A stretch of 64,000 nucleotides of DNA. Source: Lepas anatifera. Lineage: Eukaryota; Arthropoda; Thecostraca; Lepadidae. The position numbers and the translations under genes were made by a program. The stretch is taken from contig JAOTON010002103.1 in NCBI GenBank assembly GCA_034440635.1, forward strand, positions 441,501-505,500, written 5' to 3'. Below are positions 10,959 to 22,988 of this stretch, one piece after another (the stretch's first letter is position 1; the number at the start of each line of letters is the position of its first letter). The notes beneath the pieces are model-generated. The model saw nothing but the letters and a program-made list of their open reading frames with translations. It did no database searches and was not told where the DNA came from.

Positions 10959-11308
10959 GCCGCCCCGCTAGCTCAGTTGGTAGAGCGTCGGGCTCCGGCC
11001 CACTGCTCAGAAACATGCAGTGGCAGTGCGTTTCCAGGCTTGGGACGGTTCCCTGAGACTCTCCGGTGCTCAATAGTTTACCCGACGTAGGTCGGCTGGC
11101 AACTGACTGGTGAGAGGGTGACCTGAGCGGGGCGGCCGTCTCTGTGCTTTGTGGGACGTTAAGCTTTGACTTCTAAAATTAGCCCTTCATTTTGGGAGTG
11201 GCTCGTTCGGGTGGTGGGGTCGTTGTCTCCGTGACAAGTCCCTTGATGACTTTAGTCAGACTCCGACTCCAACAACTGGGAATAACTTGGACAAAATTTA
11301 TGAAAAAG
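10959..11308 (+). mobile_element. tRNA-derived SINE, family S1, copy a
   Basis: The head resembles a tRNA: GCCCCGCTAGCTCAGTTGG holds a good A-box (TAGCTCAGTTGG). A B-box-like GGTTCCCTGAG follows about 90 nt later. The tRNA-unrelated body (from TGGGACGTTAAGCTTTGAC onward) ends in an AT-rich tail near 11300. Two further full copies in this window align along the whole length, which defines it as a repeat family and not a tRNA gene. Confidence 0.85.
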
Positions 11309-11571
11309 TGAAATATGGGTCAATTCTTCTAAGGTCAAGGTTAATCTTCATTTCCCGCCCAACGGTTGCTATAGCGCTATTTGTAAAGTACATTATTATG
11401 AATATACCATCTTGTAACGTCATTGTTCAATGGCCTTAAGTGACCTTGACCTCAACATTTCAGGGCCGCTTCGCCAGGACCTTCCCTCTGGGACCGTGGC
11501 ACGCTTTTTGTATACTCCTGACTAATTTCTGCATAATTAACGAATTTACATTAGGTCACCAGCAAGGCAAA
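11309..11571. other. unassigned spacer with AGGTCA words
   Basis: TGACCTTGACCT near 11451-11462 and AAGGTCAAGG near 11330 are the only notable words. It separates two SINE S1 copies in opposite orientation. Confidence 0.4.
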
Positions 11572-11924
11572 AACTATTAAAAACCTTTTGTGCAAGCTGT
11601 TCCCAGTTCGGTTTTTGGAGTCGGAGCCTCACTAAAGTCATCAAAGGACTTGTCACGGAGACTCCGTCCCCATAATCCGAACAAGCAACTCCCACAATGA
11701 AGGGCTGACTTAGAAGCCAAAGTTAGTCGTCCTACAAAGCACAGGGACGGCCGCCCAGCTTGGTTCATCCTCTCTCAATTGTCAGCCAACATAGATCGGA
11801 TAAATATAGAGCGCCGGAGCGTCTCAGGGGAACCGATCTCAAGCCTGCACACGCACTGCCATATTGCATGTTCCTGAGCAGCGGGCCGGAGTCCAACGCT
11901 CTACCAACTGAGCTACTGGGGGCA
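11572..11924 (-). mobile_element. tRNA-derived SINE, family S1, copy b
   Basis: Reverse-strand copy of the family at 10959-11308. The tRNA-like head lies at the right (CTACCAACTGAGCTACTGG on the + strand is the A-box complement). The body includes GACGGCCGCC and GTCACGGAGACTCCG. It is diverged from copies a and c by many point changes. Confidence 0.85.
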
Positions 11925-12129
11925 GCCTTTATGATCTGTTAATAGGCTTTTGACCTTTATGACCTGGTTTGACCTTAAATATATTTACGAAGGTTAATGA
12001 AAGTTGCTATGATATATAGTATTATAGCCTCAACAGATCATAGGTAATCAGAGTACAGGCTGAGGAAAACGGTTTTTCAAAAGCTGATCCAATCAACGTA
12101 TCGTGAGAGATGGATTGAGGATTATTATG
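11925..12129. other. spacer with three TGACCT words
   Basis: TGACCT occurs three times in about 35 bases near 11948-11976. No element end is visible; possibly the right remainder of a decayed AGGTCA-rich element. Confidence 0.4.
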
Positions 12130-13140
12130 TTAACACGCGCCCCGCTGGCGTCCCTGGCGTGACGCGCCCCGCTGGGGAGGGGGCGAATTTCGCCCCTCCC
12201 TCCACCGTATCTCATTCCCCAGGAAAGCTGAAGAAAAATTACGGGCGGCGTTGGAAAGCTCATGACGAGACGAAGAGAAATTATACGAAGTATTTTTGTG
12301 TCAGGTCAATATTGAGGTCAACACAAGTCAAATAATATCCCATAGGCTTACAACAGGGCAGAGTACATTTTCCCCTTTAGATTTTTACTCAGGGGAGCTA
12401 GAGCAAATACTTATGCATCATTGGATTTCTCTCATTGTGGCAAATCGAATGGCATCATATGACCTTGCGAGGTCAAACTGTGAAAATGACCTGACATCGA
12501 GCTAGGTCAAGGTCACAGGGTGACCTGGTATAGTCACATTGCATATCACTCGACTCCCCGTGACAATACAAGCACAATGCAAGCAAAATGGGAGCTTTAT
12601 CTCAATTCAGTGAGAAGTTATTGACAAAACAATCACTGTATGCTCCTGTGACCTGACATGACTTTTAAGACATCAGATGGTGAAAAACTCAACTTTATGG
12701 TCAAGATCGTAGTAAGAATACACCGTTTGAGCACTTTCAGCTATATCTATCCCGTATTTACCGAAAACGAGCCTTTTCTATTTTTCTCAATAGACTTATA
12801 GTGGGGTGACCAAAAAATTGACCCCACCTTAGGTCAAAAATATCAAAATTCCGAGATAGCTGATTTGTAGACCCTAATGATCACATCATATTGTGAAAGT
12901 TTCAAACTGATCGGTTGGCTGATGCTCCTTAGCCCCAGCTTCAAACTTGTAATTTTAGGTTTTGTGGTCGGGTCGCTTGACCTTAGATAGCTCCTTGACC
13001 TGACATGACCTGACCTAAAAAAATTGATGAGATGCGTAAAACTAATCAGGGATAAGGTACTGTCAGTTTCGTTGTTCTGAGTCCATTCCGGGGAAAACCA
13101 GGAGGGGGCGAATTTCGCCCCCCAGCGGGGCGCGTGTTAA
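12130..13140 (+). mobile_element. TTAA element, family C copy 1 (complete)
   Basis: Element of 1011 bp with TTAA at 12130-12133 and 13137-13140. The left end has CGCGCCCCGCTGG twice, separated by about 24 bases. It is followed by the palindrome GGGGCGAATTTCGCCCC. The same palindrome and CAGCGGGGCGCGTG close the right end. The hand count of AGGTCA/TGACCT is about 14. It serves as the reference copy for recognising the split copy C2. Confidence 0.9.
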
Positions 13141-13403
13141 TTCATGAGATGCAGTCTTGCCATGCCATCTATCTGGACAATCATTACATTTATAACTCTA
13201 GTTTTAACAATCCGAGCCGTCACATTGGGCTTTTGTAACTAAGCATAAGCCTGTACTAGCTATATAGAAATAGCTAGTGACAATATATTTTAGGCAGTCA
13301 TCATGTAGGGTAAGGGCGGGTAAGAGTACGCAAGAGATAAAAGTACGCAGCAGCTGTTTTTGTTACTTAACAACCACTGAGATGGTGGATACACTGGCAC
13401 AAT

Positions 13404-13762
13404 ATTTTTTTATAAATTTTGTTCAAGTTGTTCCTGGTAAGGCTGCTGGAGTCGGAGTCTCACTAAAGTCATCAAGGGACTTGTCACGGAGACCCCGACC
13501 CCACCACCCGAACGAGCAACTCCCTCAATGGAGGGTTAATTTAGAAGCCAAAGTTTAACGTCCCACAAAGCACAGGGACGGCCGCCCCGCTCAGGTCACC
13601 CTCTCACCAGTCAGTTGCCAGCCGACCTGTACGTCGGGTAAACTATTGAGCGCCGGAGCGTCTCAGGGGAACCGATCCCAAGCCTGGACATGCTCTGCCA
13701 CTGCATGCTTCTGAGCAGCGGGTCGGAGCGCAACGCTCTACCAACTGAGCTACCGGGGCGGC
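13404..13762 (-). mobile_element. tRNA-derived SINE, family S1, copy c
   Basis: Reverse-strand copy with the clearest tRNA-like head. Read on the minus strand, GCCCCGGTAGCTCAGTTGG begins at 13760. The 3' end is AT-rich near 13404-13425. The spacing 13141-13403 holds no other feature. Confidence 0.85.
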
Positions 13763-14590
13763 AAGATATAGCAAGATCAGTGCCTAGGTTGCACAAAATA
13801 ACGTGCTCTGGTTCTTTCCGCGGGAGTAAAGAGCAAAATAAGTCTCTGGGCAACCTTGATATAATATTTCTTAACATATTGGAAATTTTGATTTCCGCTC
13901 GGGACAGAGTCCGTAATTCATATTTGGAAAACCAAACGTTGCAAGATAGTTTTTGTATATTCAGAACGATATAAAATCATACAATCGCCTAGTTTGGCGA
14001 AAAAAGTTCGCGACACGACCTATGCACCTAAAGCACAGCGGGCTATTAATGTGTACTCCAGCTTCCTTTCTTGCGTCCTCTTACCGACCCACTCCGGCAA
14101 GAGTACGCACGTGACTTTTATTTTTTATGGGCTCGTGGCAAGCGGCTCTCAGAGCCATCGGGCTGGAACACGCACCATTCATAGACAATTCTTCAGGCTA
14201 AACAACCATAGAAAAAGTTTAGCTGTTAGACATATAGCAGAAAAATGAAAGTCTTTAGAAAGTAAATGCGTACTCTTGCACGGACTTCCCCTATACTCTA
14301 CTAATCGTCAACCAATTCCAGGCAAGATATGCTCAATGATAGAGAGCGGCCACCGCAAATATTTTTTTGTTTTTTGTTGGCTTTCCAGTGGTCTAGGCTT
14401 ATTCCCAGCTAACTTGTCTAGTTTGTTGTTTTTTATAAGTGTACTGTGTTAATGATTGATAATTAAGCTATTGGATAACTGTATATTGAAACATATACCT
14501 GCTAGTTGCCATGCATAAGAAATACATGTTGGCATTATACTAGTTGAACCTTTCCGCATTGCAAACATAATATGTAAGTCAATGGTAGCG
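13763..14590. other. unassigned sequence
   Basis: Short open frames of 84-94 codons carry no recognisable domain. No element end is visible. Confidence 0.5.
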
Positions 14591-14600
14591 ACAGTGTCCG

Positions 14601-16535
14601 AGATCCCCACCCCAGTAAGGCCTGGGTGTCAGAGACTCCCAGTCCTCAATAAGGCGTGAGTGTCCAAGCCTCCCACTCCCCCAGTAAGGCGTCAGTGTCC
14701 GAGATTCCCACTCCCCAGTAAGGCCTGGGTGTCCGAGACTCTCAGTCCTCAGTAAGGCGTGAGTGTCCGAGACTCCCAGTCCCCAGTAAGGCGTCAGTGT
14801 CCGAGACTCCCAAGCCTCAGTAAGGCGTCATTGTCCGAGACTCCCACTCCCCAGTAAGGCCTGGGTCTCCGAGACTCCCAGTCCTCAGTAAGACGTGAGT
14901 GTCCGAGACTCCCACTCCCCAGTAAGGCGTCAGTGTCCGAGACTCCCAGTCCCCAGTAAGGCCTCAGTGTCCGAGACTCCCACTCCTCAGTAAAGCGTCA
15001 GTGTCCGATACTCCCAGTCACCAGTAAGGCGTGAGTGTCCGATACTCCCATCCCCCAGTAAGGCGTCAGTGTCCGAGACTCCCACTCTTCAGTGAGGCGT
15101 GAGTATCCGAGACTCCCACTCCCCAGTAAGGCGTGGGTGTCCGAGACTCCCACTCCCCCAGTAAGGCGTCAGTGTCCGCGATTCCCACTCCCCAGTAAAG
15201 GATAAATGTCCGAGACTTCCACTCCTCAGAAAAGCGTCAGTGTCTGAGACTCCTACTCCCCCAGTAAAGCGTCAGTGTCCGAGACTCCCACTCCCCAGTA
15301 AGACGTGAGTGTCCGAGACTCCCACTCCCCCAGTAAGGCGTCAGTGTCCGAGATTCCCACTCCACAGTAAAGCGTCAGTGTCCGATACTCACAGTCCCGA
15401 GTAAGGCGTGAGTGTCCGAGACTCCCACCCCCCGCCCCCCAATAAGGCGTCAGTGTCCGAGACTCCCACTACTCAGTAAGGCGTGAGTGTCCGAGACTCC
15501 CACATCCCAGTAAGGCGTGAGTGTCCGAGACTCCCACTCCCCCAGTAAGGCGCCAGTGTCCGAGATTCTCACTCCCCAGTAAAGCATGAGTGTCCGAGAC
15601 TCCCACTCATCAGAAAAGCGTCAGTGTCCGAGACTCCTGCTCCCCCAGTAAGGCGTCAGTGTCCGAGACTCCCAAGCCTCAGTAAGGCGTCATTGTCCGA
15701 GACTCCCACTCCCCAGTAAGGCCTGGGTGTCCGAGATTCCCACTCCCCAGTAAAGCATGAGTGTCCGAGACTCCCACTCCTCAGAAAAAGCGTCAGTGTC
15801 CGAGACTCCCACTCCTCAGTAAGGCGTGAGTGTCCGAGACTCCCACTCCCCAGTAAGGCGTGGGTGTCCGAGACTCCCACTCCCCCAGTAAGGCGTCAGT
15901 GTCCGCGATTCCCACTCCCCAGTAAAGCATAAGTGTCCGAGACTTTCACTCCTCAGAAAAGCGTCAGTGTCCGAGACTCCTACTCCCCCAGTAAAGCGTC
16001 AGTGTCCGAGACTCCCACTCCCCAGTAAGGCGTGAGTGTCCGAGTCTCCCACTCCCCCAGTAAGGCGTCAGTGTCCGAGATTCCTACTCACCAGAAAAGT
16101 GTCAGTGTCCGAGACTCCCACTCCCCCAGTAAGGCGCCAGTGTCCGAGATTCTCACTCCCCAGTAAAGCGTGAGTGTCCGAGACTCCCACTCCCCAGTAA
16201 GGCCTGGGTGTCCGAGACTCTCAGTCCTCAGTAAGACATGAGTGCCCGAGACTCCCACTCCCCAGTAAGGCCTGGGTGTCCGAGACTCTCAGTCCTCAGT
16301 AAGGCATGAGTGTCCGAGACTCCCAGTCCTCAGTAAGGCGTCAGTGTCCGAGACTCCCAAGCCTCAGTAAGGCATGAGTGTCCGAAACTCCCCGTCCTCA
16401 GTAAGGCGTCAGTGTCCGAGACTCCCAGTCCCCAGTAAGGCGTGAGTGCTCGAGACTCCCACTCCCCAGTAAGGCGTCAGTGTCCGAGATTCCCAGTCCC
16501 CAGTGAGGCGTCAGTGTCCTAGACCCCAATCATCA
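14601..16535 (+). repeat. satellite array, 35-bp unit, about 55 copies
   Basis: The unit contains CAGTAAGGCGTCAGTGTCCG then AGACTCCCACTCCCC. Variant positions recur: GTGAG/GTCAG/CTGGG after AAGGC, and CAGTCCTC for CACTCCCC. The variants come back in blocks, which suggests multi-unit duplications. The unit is 35 bp, not a multiple of three, so the open frames across it are incidental. Confidence 0.95.
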
Positions 16536-16559
16536 GTAAGACCGGAAAACCATCGCAAT

Positions 16560-16680
16560 GGGCATACGAGCCACCTTTGCCCCAGTGGGCAGGGGATTTC
16601 AAATACTTACCCCCGACCTTGATCTCAGCTCCTCTGTGAGATAGCAGAAAAACGCGAAATCGAGCGGATAACACATAAGA
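16560..16680. mobile_element. possible relic of a D-type TTAA element end
   Basis: GAGCCACCTTTGCCCCAGTGG followed by GGGATTTCAAAT and GATAGCAGAAAAACG resembles the D/A terminal order (linker, palindrome, AAAAACG block). No TTAA boundary is clear. Confidence 0.3.
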
Positions 16681-17191
16681 AGTAATGAAGAAACGGTAAC
16701 TTTTTGGTTTATGTCAACGTTGCCGTCATGACCGATCAAAGAAGGTTTATGGGTTAGAGTAAGGCTTCTTGCAAGGGTAATTTACTTGCAAGGGTAAGAA
16801 AATAAGTGTGGTGAATTGAACAGGATCTGTCCCCGGAATCGAAGTTAAATGACGTCCGGGTCACACTCCTATATTCCTTGTATTCCTTGTATTTTGCTTA
16901 ATTTTCCTTCTCGTTTCTTTGGAAATTTCCTTATTAAAAAGCTCATAAATTCGGCACTCGCAAAGTATTGGTTATCATTTCCCGTAGAGGAGACTGTAAT
17001 TGCTTCGTGCTCGAAGCGACTAACCTTTACCAACTTCAAGGTTGTTCAAGCTTGTAAGGCTGCTCAGTCTCATTACCAGAGCGAATTGAGGTAGAGCCAG
17101 GCTTAACATCATGGACGGAGCAACACTTAATCTCTGGAAACGAGCCATAAAGCTGTTATTATAGCCACACTGTCATCTAGATATGGGCCTA
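16681..17191. other. unassigned sequence
   Basis: An 81-codon open frame at 16849-17094 has no recognisable domain. Nothing else is supported. Confidence 0.5.
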
Positions 17192-19777
17192 CTAACCTCG
17201 CCCTGGTGGGGGGTGTTTGAACACCCCCCTCGGGGTTTGCTGGAGGCTCAAGAAAAGATCGGCGCAAAGCGCCGCCATACATGGCACACCTTATCCTTGA
17301 TCACTTCTGCAACTTTTTCCTCAATTTAACACGCGCATTGACGGGGGTCTGAGCCACCTTCGCATTGACGGGGGGTGGGTACCCGCCCCCCTCAGATCTC
17401 GAGAACCGCGCTAGGTAGCGAATAACGGTAAACGGTGTTGGATAGCCCATCCACTTCTCCATCGAAAATATTTGAACCATTTTTTTCAGGTCATAGTTAA
17501 GGTCACTAGAGGTGAAAATATGCTGTCATAGGGGTAACATGTAAATCAAGTTTTTCGGCCATTTCATCTGAACAAGTCAAGATAGAGCAAAACGATTAAA
17601 ACTGTATGAATCCTCGCAGCAAGCCGAATCGAATGATATATAATATGACCTTGCTGGGTCAAATCAAGGATTTGACCTGACCTGAGGTCAAGTCAAGGTC
17701 AAGTTAGATGAAATTTATATCATTAGAACCGCAATGACATGACAAACCTAATGCAGTTAACATAAACGCTCTATCCCTATTTATTACTGAGATATTCAGT
17801 TAAAACCACGTTTCCCTATGTATTTCCAATGGAGAAGTCATGGCTCGTACGTGACCTTAGGTCATTGATATAAAAAATACCGGAACAAATTTTAGAGAAC
17901 TCGGTGGGGCCATTGTGCGATATGAGTTTCCATCGGATAAGTTCAACCTGTTCCGACTTATGCTATCTTAAACTTTTTTAGGTCAGGTCATTTGACCTGT
18001 ACTGGTGACCTGACCTGAGATGACCTAACCTTAAAATTTTGAAGAAAAACAGCTATAAAAATGATTAGGGGAAAGGCATACCAAGTACGGCGGCGCTACG
18101 CGCCGCCGTTTTTCTGTCATCTCCGACAAACCCGGGGGGCGGGTGCCCGCCCCCCTCGGGTTTTTCGGAGACAGAAAAACGGCGGCGCGTAGCGCCGCCG
18201 TACTTGGTATACCTTTTCCCTCATCTTTTTACAACTTCTGTCAAAATTTTAAGGTTAGGTCATCTCAGGTCAGGTCACCAGTACAGGTCAAGTGACCCGA
18301 CCTCAAAAAAGTTTAAGATAGCATAAGTCGGAGCAGGGTGAACTTATCCGATTGAAACTCATATCACATAATGGCCCCACCGAGTTCTCTAACATATGTT
18401 CCGGTATTTTTGATATCGATGACCTAAGGTCAGGTACGAGGCATGACCTCTCTATTGAAAATACATGGGAAAAATGGTTTTTACGGAATAACTCAGTAAC
18501 GGATGGTGATAGAGCATTTATTTTTGCATTAGCTGCATTAGACTCGCCGGGGCTTTGCGGTTCTAATGATATGCATTTTATATAATTTGACCCTGACCTG
18601 ACCTCACGTCAGGTCAAATCCTTGATTTGACCTAGCAAGGTCAAATTATATATCATTCGATTCGGCTTGCTAAGAGGATTCATATAGTTCAAGTCGTTTT
18701 GCTCTATCTTTATTTGTTCAGATGTAATGCCCGAAAAACTGAATTTTACATGTTATCCCTATGACGGGCATGTTTTGACCTCTCGTGACCTTAAATGTGA
18801 CCTGACAAAAAAATGGTTACAAATATTTTCGATGGAGAAGTGGATGGGCAGCCCAACGCCGTTAACCGTTTTTCGCTACCTACCGTGGTTCTCGAGATCT
18901 TAGGGGGGCGGGTACCCGCCCCCCGTCAATGCGAAGGTGGCTCAGACCCCCGTCAATGCGCGTGTTAAGATAGGGTCACCTCAGGTCACGTCACCAGTGT
19001 AGGTCAAGTGACCTCATCTCCAAAAATTTTTTAAGGTGGGATAAGTAAGAAAAGAGTGCATCCATCGAATTGTAACTTATACCACATAATGGGCCCACTG
19101 AGTCCTACAAAATCTGTTCCAGGATTTTTTCATATCGATGACCTAAGGTCAGGTACAGATCATGAACTCTTCTTGGAAATGCATGGGGAAAACGAAAATG
19201 GGCCAACAATTTGCTGTATTTCTGTAAATAACGCTTGGAATACCTTCATATTGTCGAAATTATAGTATCCTAGGCCCCTTTAAAGGCTCATGTTGCAAGT
19301 TTGGACCTTTGACCTCCTGGAGGTCATCCGGGTAGCTTAAGTAGATTTTCAGACTTGGGGTCAATAACTTCGCAGGAAATCATGGTAAAGTTTCTATTTT
19401 GGTACCAATACGATTGGATTGTTATTGCAAGTCGATTGATATGCATTTTGACTCTGCTAGGCTAGATGGTGACCTTGACCTAACCTTAGGTCAGGTAATC
19501 TTTATGTTTTGACCTAGGATGATCATATTATACATCATTTGATTTGCCGTGACGAGAGAAAGCGAATGCTGTCTAAAACAGATTTTAACTCAACTCTGTC
19601 AGACGCTAGAACCCGCAACTCTTCTCAAACATGCCACCTTCTTTGAACTGATTTTTACGAACTATTCAACGTCGCGTTTTTTTGCTTTCCTGCATAGGAG
19701 CCAAGTTTAAGGGGGGGTGTTTGAACACCCCCTAACAGAGCGAAGGTGGCTCCGAGGCCCACCGGGGCCGGTGTCAA
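17192..19777 (-). mobile_element. TTAA element, family D copy 2, split by an A dimer
   Basis: Left end CTAACCTCGCCCTGGTGG at 17192 with palindrome GGGGTGTTTGAACACCCC. Right end GGGGTGTTTGAACACCCC, AGCGAAGGTGGCTC and a degenerate terminal tetranucleotide TCAA at 19774-19777. The D sequence runs to 17329 and resumes at 18969 in phase with the intact D3 copy (ATTTAAGGT), so the host element is about 0.95 kb. Mutated tetranucleotides at both ends fit an older insertion than the A dimer inside it. Confidence 0.8.
17326..18968. mobile_element. inverted dimer of two family A elements inside D2
   Basis: Two A copies of about 0.82 kb lie in opposite orientation, sharing a central palindrome near 18138-18155 (GGGCGGGTGCCCGCCC). 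TTAA lies at the outer ends, 17326-17329 and 18965-18968. Both outer ends carry the CTGAGCC/GGCTCAG linker type. The two inner ACGCGCATTGAC termini are missing at the junction. The whole unit is a 1643-bp near-palindrome. Confidence 0.85.
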
Positions 19778-19978
19778 TATTGGGTGACCTATACATACCA
19801 ACTCTTGCTCGGATCAAGGAAAATTGTTAAAATGCGATACAAAAAAATGTAAAAAAGGGACCCCGGTTGCTAAGGGCACCCAGGGCCTAGAAGGCCCCCA
19901 ACGGTTTTCATACCCCCCCCGCCGAACTTTGGCCGAATCCTGACTGCGCCTCTGATCAGTGGTGACCCAAACTAACCA
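19778..19978. other. spacer before the 25-bp array
   Basis: The sequence GAATCCTGACTGCGCCTCTG near 19935 resembles the outer end of another inverted-repeat element. I cannot find its partner. Confidence 0.3.
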
Positions 19979-22900
19979 TGGTGAGCAGTGTCAGTGGTGG
20001 TCAGGGTGAGCAGTATCAGTGACGGCCAGGGTGAGTAGTATCAGTGGTGGCCAGGGTGAGCAGTATCAGTGGTGGCCAGGGTGAGTAGTATCAGTGGTGG
20101 CCAGGGTGAGCAGTGTCAGTGGTGGTCAGGGTGAGCAGTGTCAGTGGTGGCCAGGGTGAGCAGTATCAGTGGTGGCCAGGGTGAGCAGTATCAGTGGTGG
20201 CCAGGGTGAGCAGTATCTGTGGTGGCCAGGGTGAACAGTGTCAGTGGTGGTCAGGGTGAGCAGTATCTGTGGTGGCCAGGGTGAGCAGTATCTGTGGTGG
20301 CCAGGGTGAACAGTGTCAGTGGTGGTCAGGGTGAGCAGTATCTGTGGTGGCCAGGGTGAACAGTGTCAGTGGTGGTCAGGGTGAGCAGTGTCAGTGGTGG
20401 TCAGGGTGAGCAGTATCTGTGGTGGCCAGGGTGAGCAGTATCAGTGGTGGCCAGGGTGAACAGTGTCAGTGGTGGTCAGGGTGAGCAGTGTCAGTGGTGG
20501 TCAGGGTGAGCAGTATCAGTGGCGGCCAGGGTGAGCAGTGTCAGTGGTGGCCAGGGTGAGCAGTGTCAGTGGTGGTCAGGGTGAGCAGTATCTGTGGTGG
20601 CCAGGGTGAGCAGTATCAGTGGTGGCCAGGGTGAACAGTGTCAGTGGTGGTCAGGGTGAGCAGTGTCAGTGGTGGTCAGGGTGAGCAGTATCAGTGGCGG
20701 CCAGGGTGAGCAGTATCTGTGGTGGCCAGGGTGAACAGTGTCAGTGGTGGTCAGGGTGAGCAGTATCTGTGGTGGCCAGGGTGAACAGTGTCAGTGGTGG
20801 TCAGGGTGAGCAGTGTCAGTGGTGGTCAGGGTGAGCAGTATCTGTGGTGGCCAGGGTGAGCAGTATCAGTGGTGGCCAGGGTGAACAGTGTCAGTGGTGG
20901 TCAGGGTGAGCAGTGTCAGTGGTGGTCAGGGTGAGCAGTATCAGTGGTAGCCAGGGCGAGCAGTATCAGTGGCGGCCAGGGTGAGCAGTGTCAGTGGTGG
21001 TCAGGGTGAGCAGTATCTGTGGTGGCCAGGGTGAACAGTGTCAGTGGTGGCCAGGGTGAGCAGTATCTGTGGTGGCCAGGGTGAACAGTGTCAGTGGTGG
21101 TCAGGGTGAGCAGTGTCAGTGGTGGCCAGGGTGAGCAGTATCTGTGGTGGCCAGGGTGAACAGTGTCAGTGGTGGTCAGGGTGAGCAGTGTCAGTGGTGG
21201 TCAGGGTGGCAGTATCTGTGGTGGCCAGGGTGAGCAGTATCAGTGGTGGCCAGGGTGAACAGTGTCAGTGGTGGTCAGGGTGAGCAGTGTCAGTGGCGGC
21301 CAGGGTGAGCAGTGTCAGTGGCGGCCAGGGTGAGCAGTATCTGTGGTGGCCAGGGTGAGCAGTGTCAGTGGTGGCCAGGGTGAGCAGTATCTGTGGTGGC
21401 CAGGGTGAGCAGTATCTGTGGTGGCCAGGGTGAGCAGTATCAGTGGTGGCCAGGGTGAACAGTGTCAGTGGTGGTCAGGGTGAGCAGTGTCAGTGGTGGT
21501 CAGGGTGAGCAGTATCAGTGGCGGCCAGGGTGAGCAGTATCTGTGGTGGCCAGGGTGAACAGTGTCAGTGGTGGTCAGGGTGAGCAGTATCTGTGGTGGC
21601 CAGGGTGAACAGTGTCAGTGGTGGTCAGGGTGAACAGTGTCAGTGGTGGTCAGGGTGAGCAGTGTCAGTGGTGGTCAGGGTGAGCAGTATCTGTGGTGGC
21701 CAGGGTGAGCAGTATCAGTGGTGGCCAGGGTGAACAGTGTCAGTGGTGGTCAGGGTGAGCAGTGTCAGTGGTGGTCAGGGTGAGCAGTATCAGTGGTAGC
21801 CAGGGCGAGCAGTATCAGTGGCGGCCAGGGTGAGCAGTGTCAGTGGTGGTCAGGGTGAGCAGTATCTGTGGTGGCCAGGGTGAACAGTGTCAGTGGTGGC
21901 CAGGGTGAGCAGTATCTGTGGTGGCCAGGGTGAACAGTGTCAGTGGTGGTCAGGGTGAGCAGTGTCAGTGGTGGCCAGGGTGAGCAGTATCTGTGGTGGC
22001 CAGGGTGAACAGTGTCAGTGGTGGTCAGGGTGAGCAGTGTCAGTGGTGGTCAGGGTGAGCAGTATCTGTGGTGGCCAGGGTGAGCAGTATCAGTAGTGGC
22101 CAGGGTGAACAGTGTCAGTGGTGGTCAGGGTGAGCAGTGTCAGTGGCGGCCAGGGTGAGCAGTGTCAGTGGCGGCCAGGGTGAGCAGTATCTGTGGCGGC
22201 CAGGGTGAGCAGTGTCAGTGGTGGTCAGGGTGAGCAGTGTCAGTGGCGGCCAGGGTGAGCAGTGTCAGTGGTGGTCAGGGTGAGCAGTATCTGTGGCGGC
22301 CAGGGTGAGCAGTATCAGTGGTGGCCAGGGTGAGCAGTATCTGTGGTGGCCAGGGTGAGCAGTATCTGTGGTGGCCAGGGTGAGCAGTATCTGTGGTGGT
22401 CAGGGTGAGCAGTGTCAGTGGCGGCCAGGGTGAGCAGTGTCAGTGGCGGCCAGGGTGAGCAGTATCTGTGGTGGCCAGGGTGAGCAGTATCTGTGGCGGC
22501 CAGGGTGAGCAGTATCAGTGGTGGCCAGGGTGAGCAGTATCTGTGGCGGCCAGGGTGAGCAGTGTCAGTGGTGGTCAGGGTGAGCAGTATCTGTGGCGGC
22601 CAGGGTGAGCAGTATCAGTGGTGGCCAGGGTGAGCAGTATCTGTGGTGGCCAGGGTGAGCAGTATCTGTGGTGGCCAGGGTGAGCAGTATCTGTGGTGGT
22701 CAGGGTGAGCAGTGTCAGTGGCGGCCAGGGTGAGCAGTGTCAGTGGCGGCCAGGGTGAGCAGTATCTGTGGTGGCCAGGGTGAGCAGTATCTGTGGCGGC
22801 CAGGGTGAGCAGTATCAGTGGTGGCCAGGGTGAGCAGTATCTGTGGTGGCCAGGGTGAGCAGTATCTGTGGTGGTCAGGGTGAGCAGTGTCAGTGGTGGT

Positions 22901-22988
22901 CAGGGTGAGCAGTGTCAGTGGTGGTCAGGGTGAGCAGTGTCAGTGGTGGCCAGGGTGAGCAGTGTCAGTGATGGTCAGGGTGAGCAGC
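19979..22988 (+). repeat. satellite array, 25-bp unit, about 120 copies, with higher-order repeats
   Basis: The unit is CAGTGGTGGCCAGGGTGAGC plus AGTAT or AGTGT. Fixed variants are TCAGTGG/TCTGTGG, GGTGG/GGCGG, CCAGGG/TCAGGG and GAGC/GAAC. The rare variant GGTAGCCAGGGCGAGC occurs only near 20947 and 21796, 849 bp apart. The lines 22261-22550 and 22561-22850 are identical except near the end, with offset 300 bp (12 units). These mark recent multi-unit duplications. Confidence 0.95.

Noticed and set aside
10959..13762. tRNA genes at the A-box/B-box sequences
   Set aside because: The heads lack a convincing cloverleaf with the B-box at tRNA distance, and each continues into the same non-tRNA body, so they are SINEs.
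14601..16535. Regular repeats that could be mistaken for a CRISPR array
   Set aside because: Units are contiguous with no unique spacers, and the sequence context is eukaryotic retroelements and SINEs.
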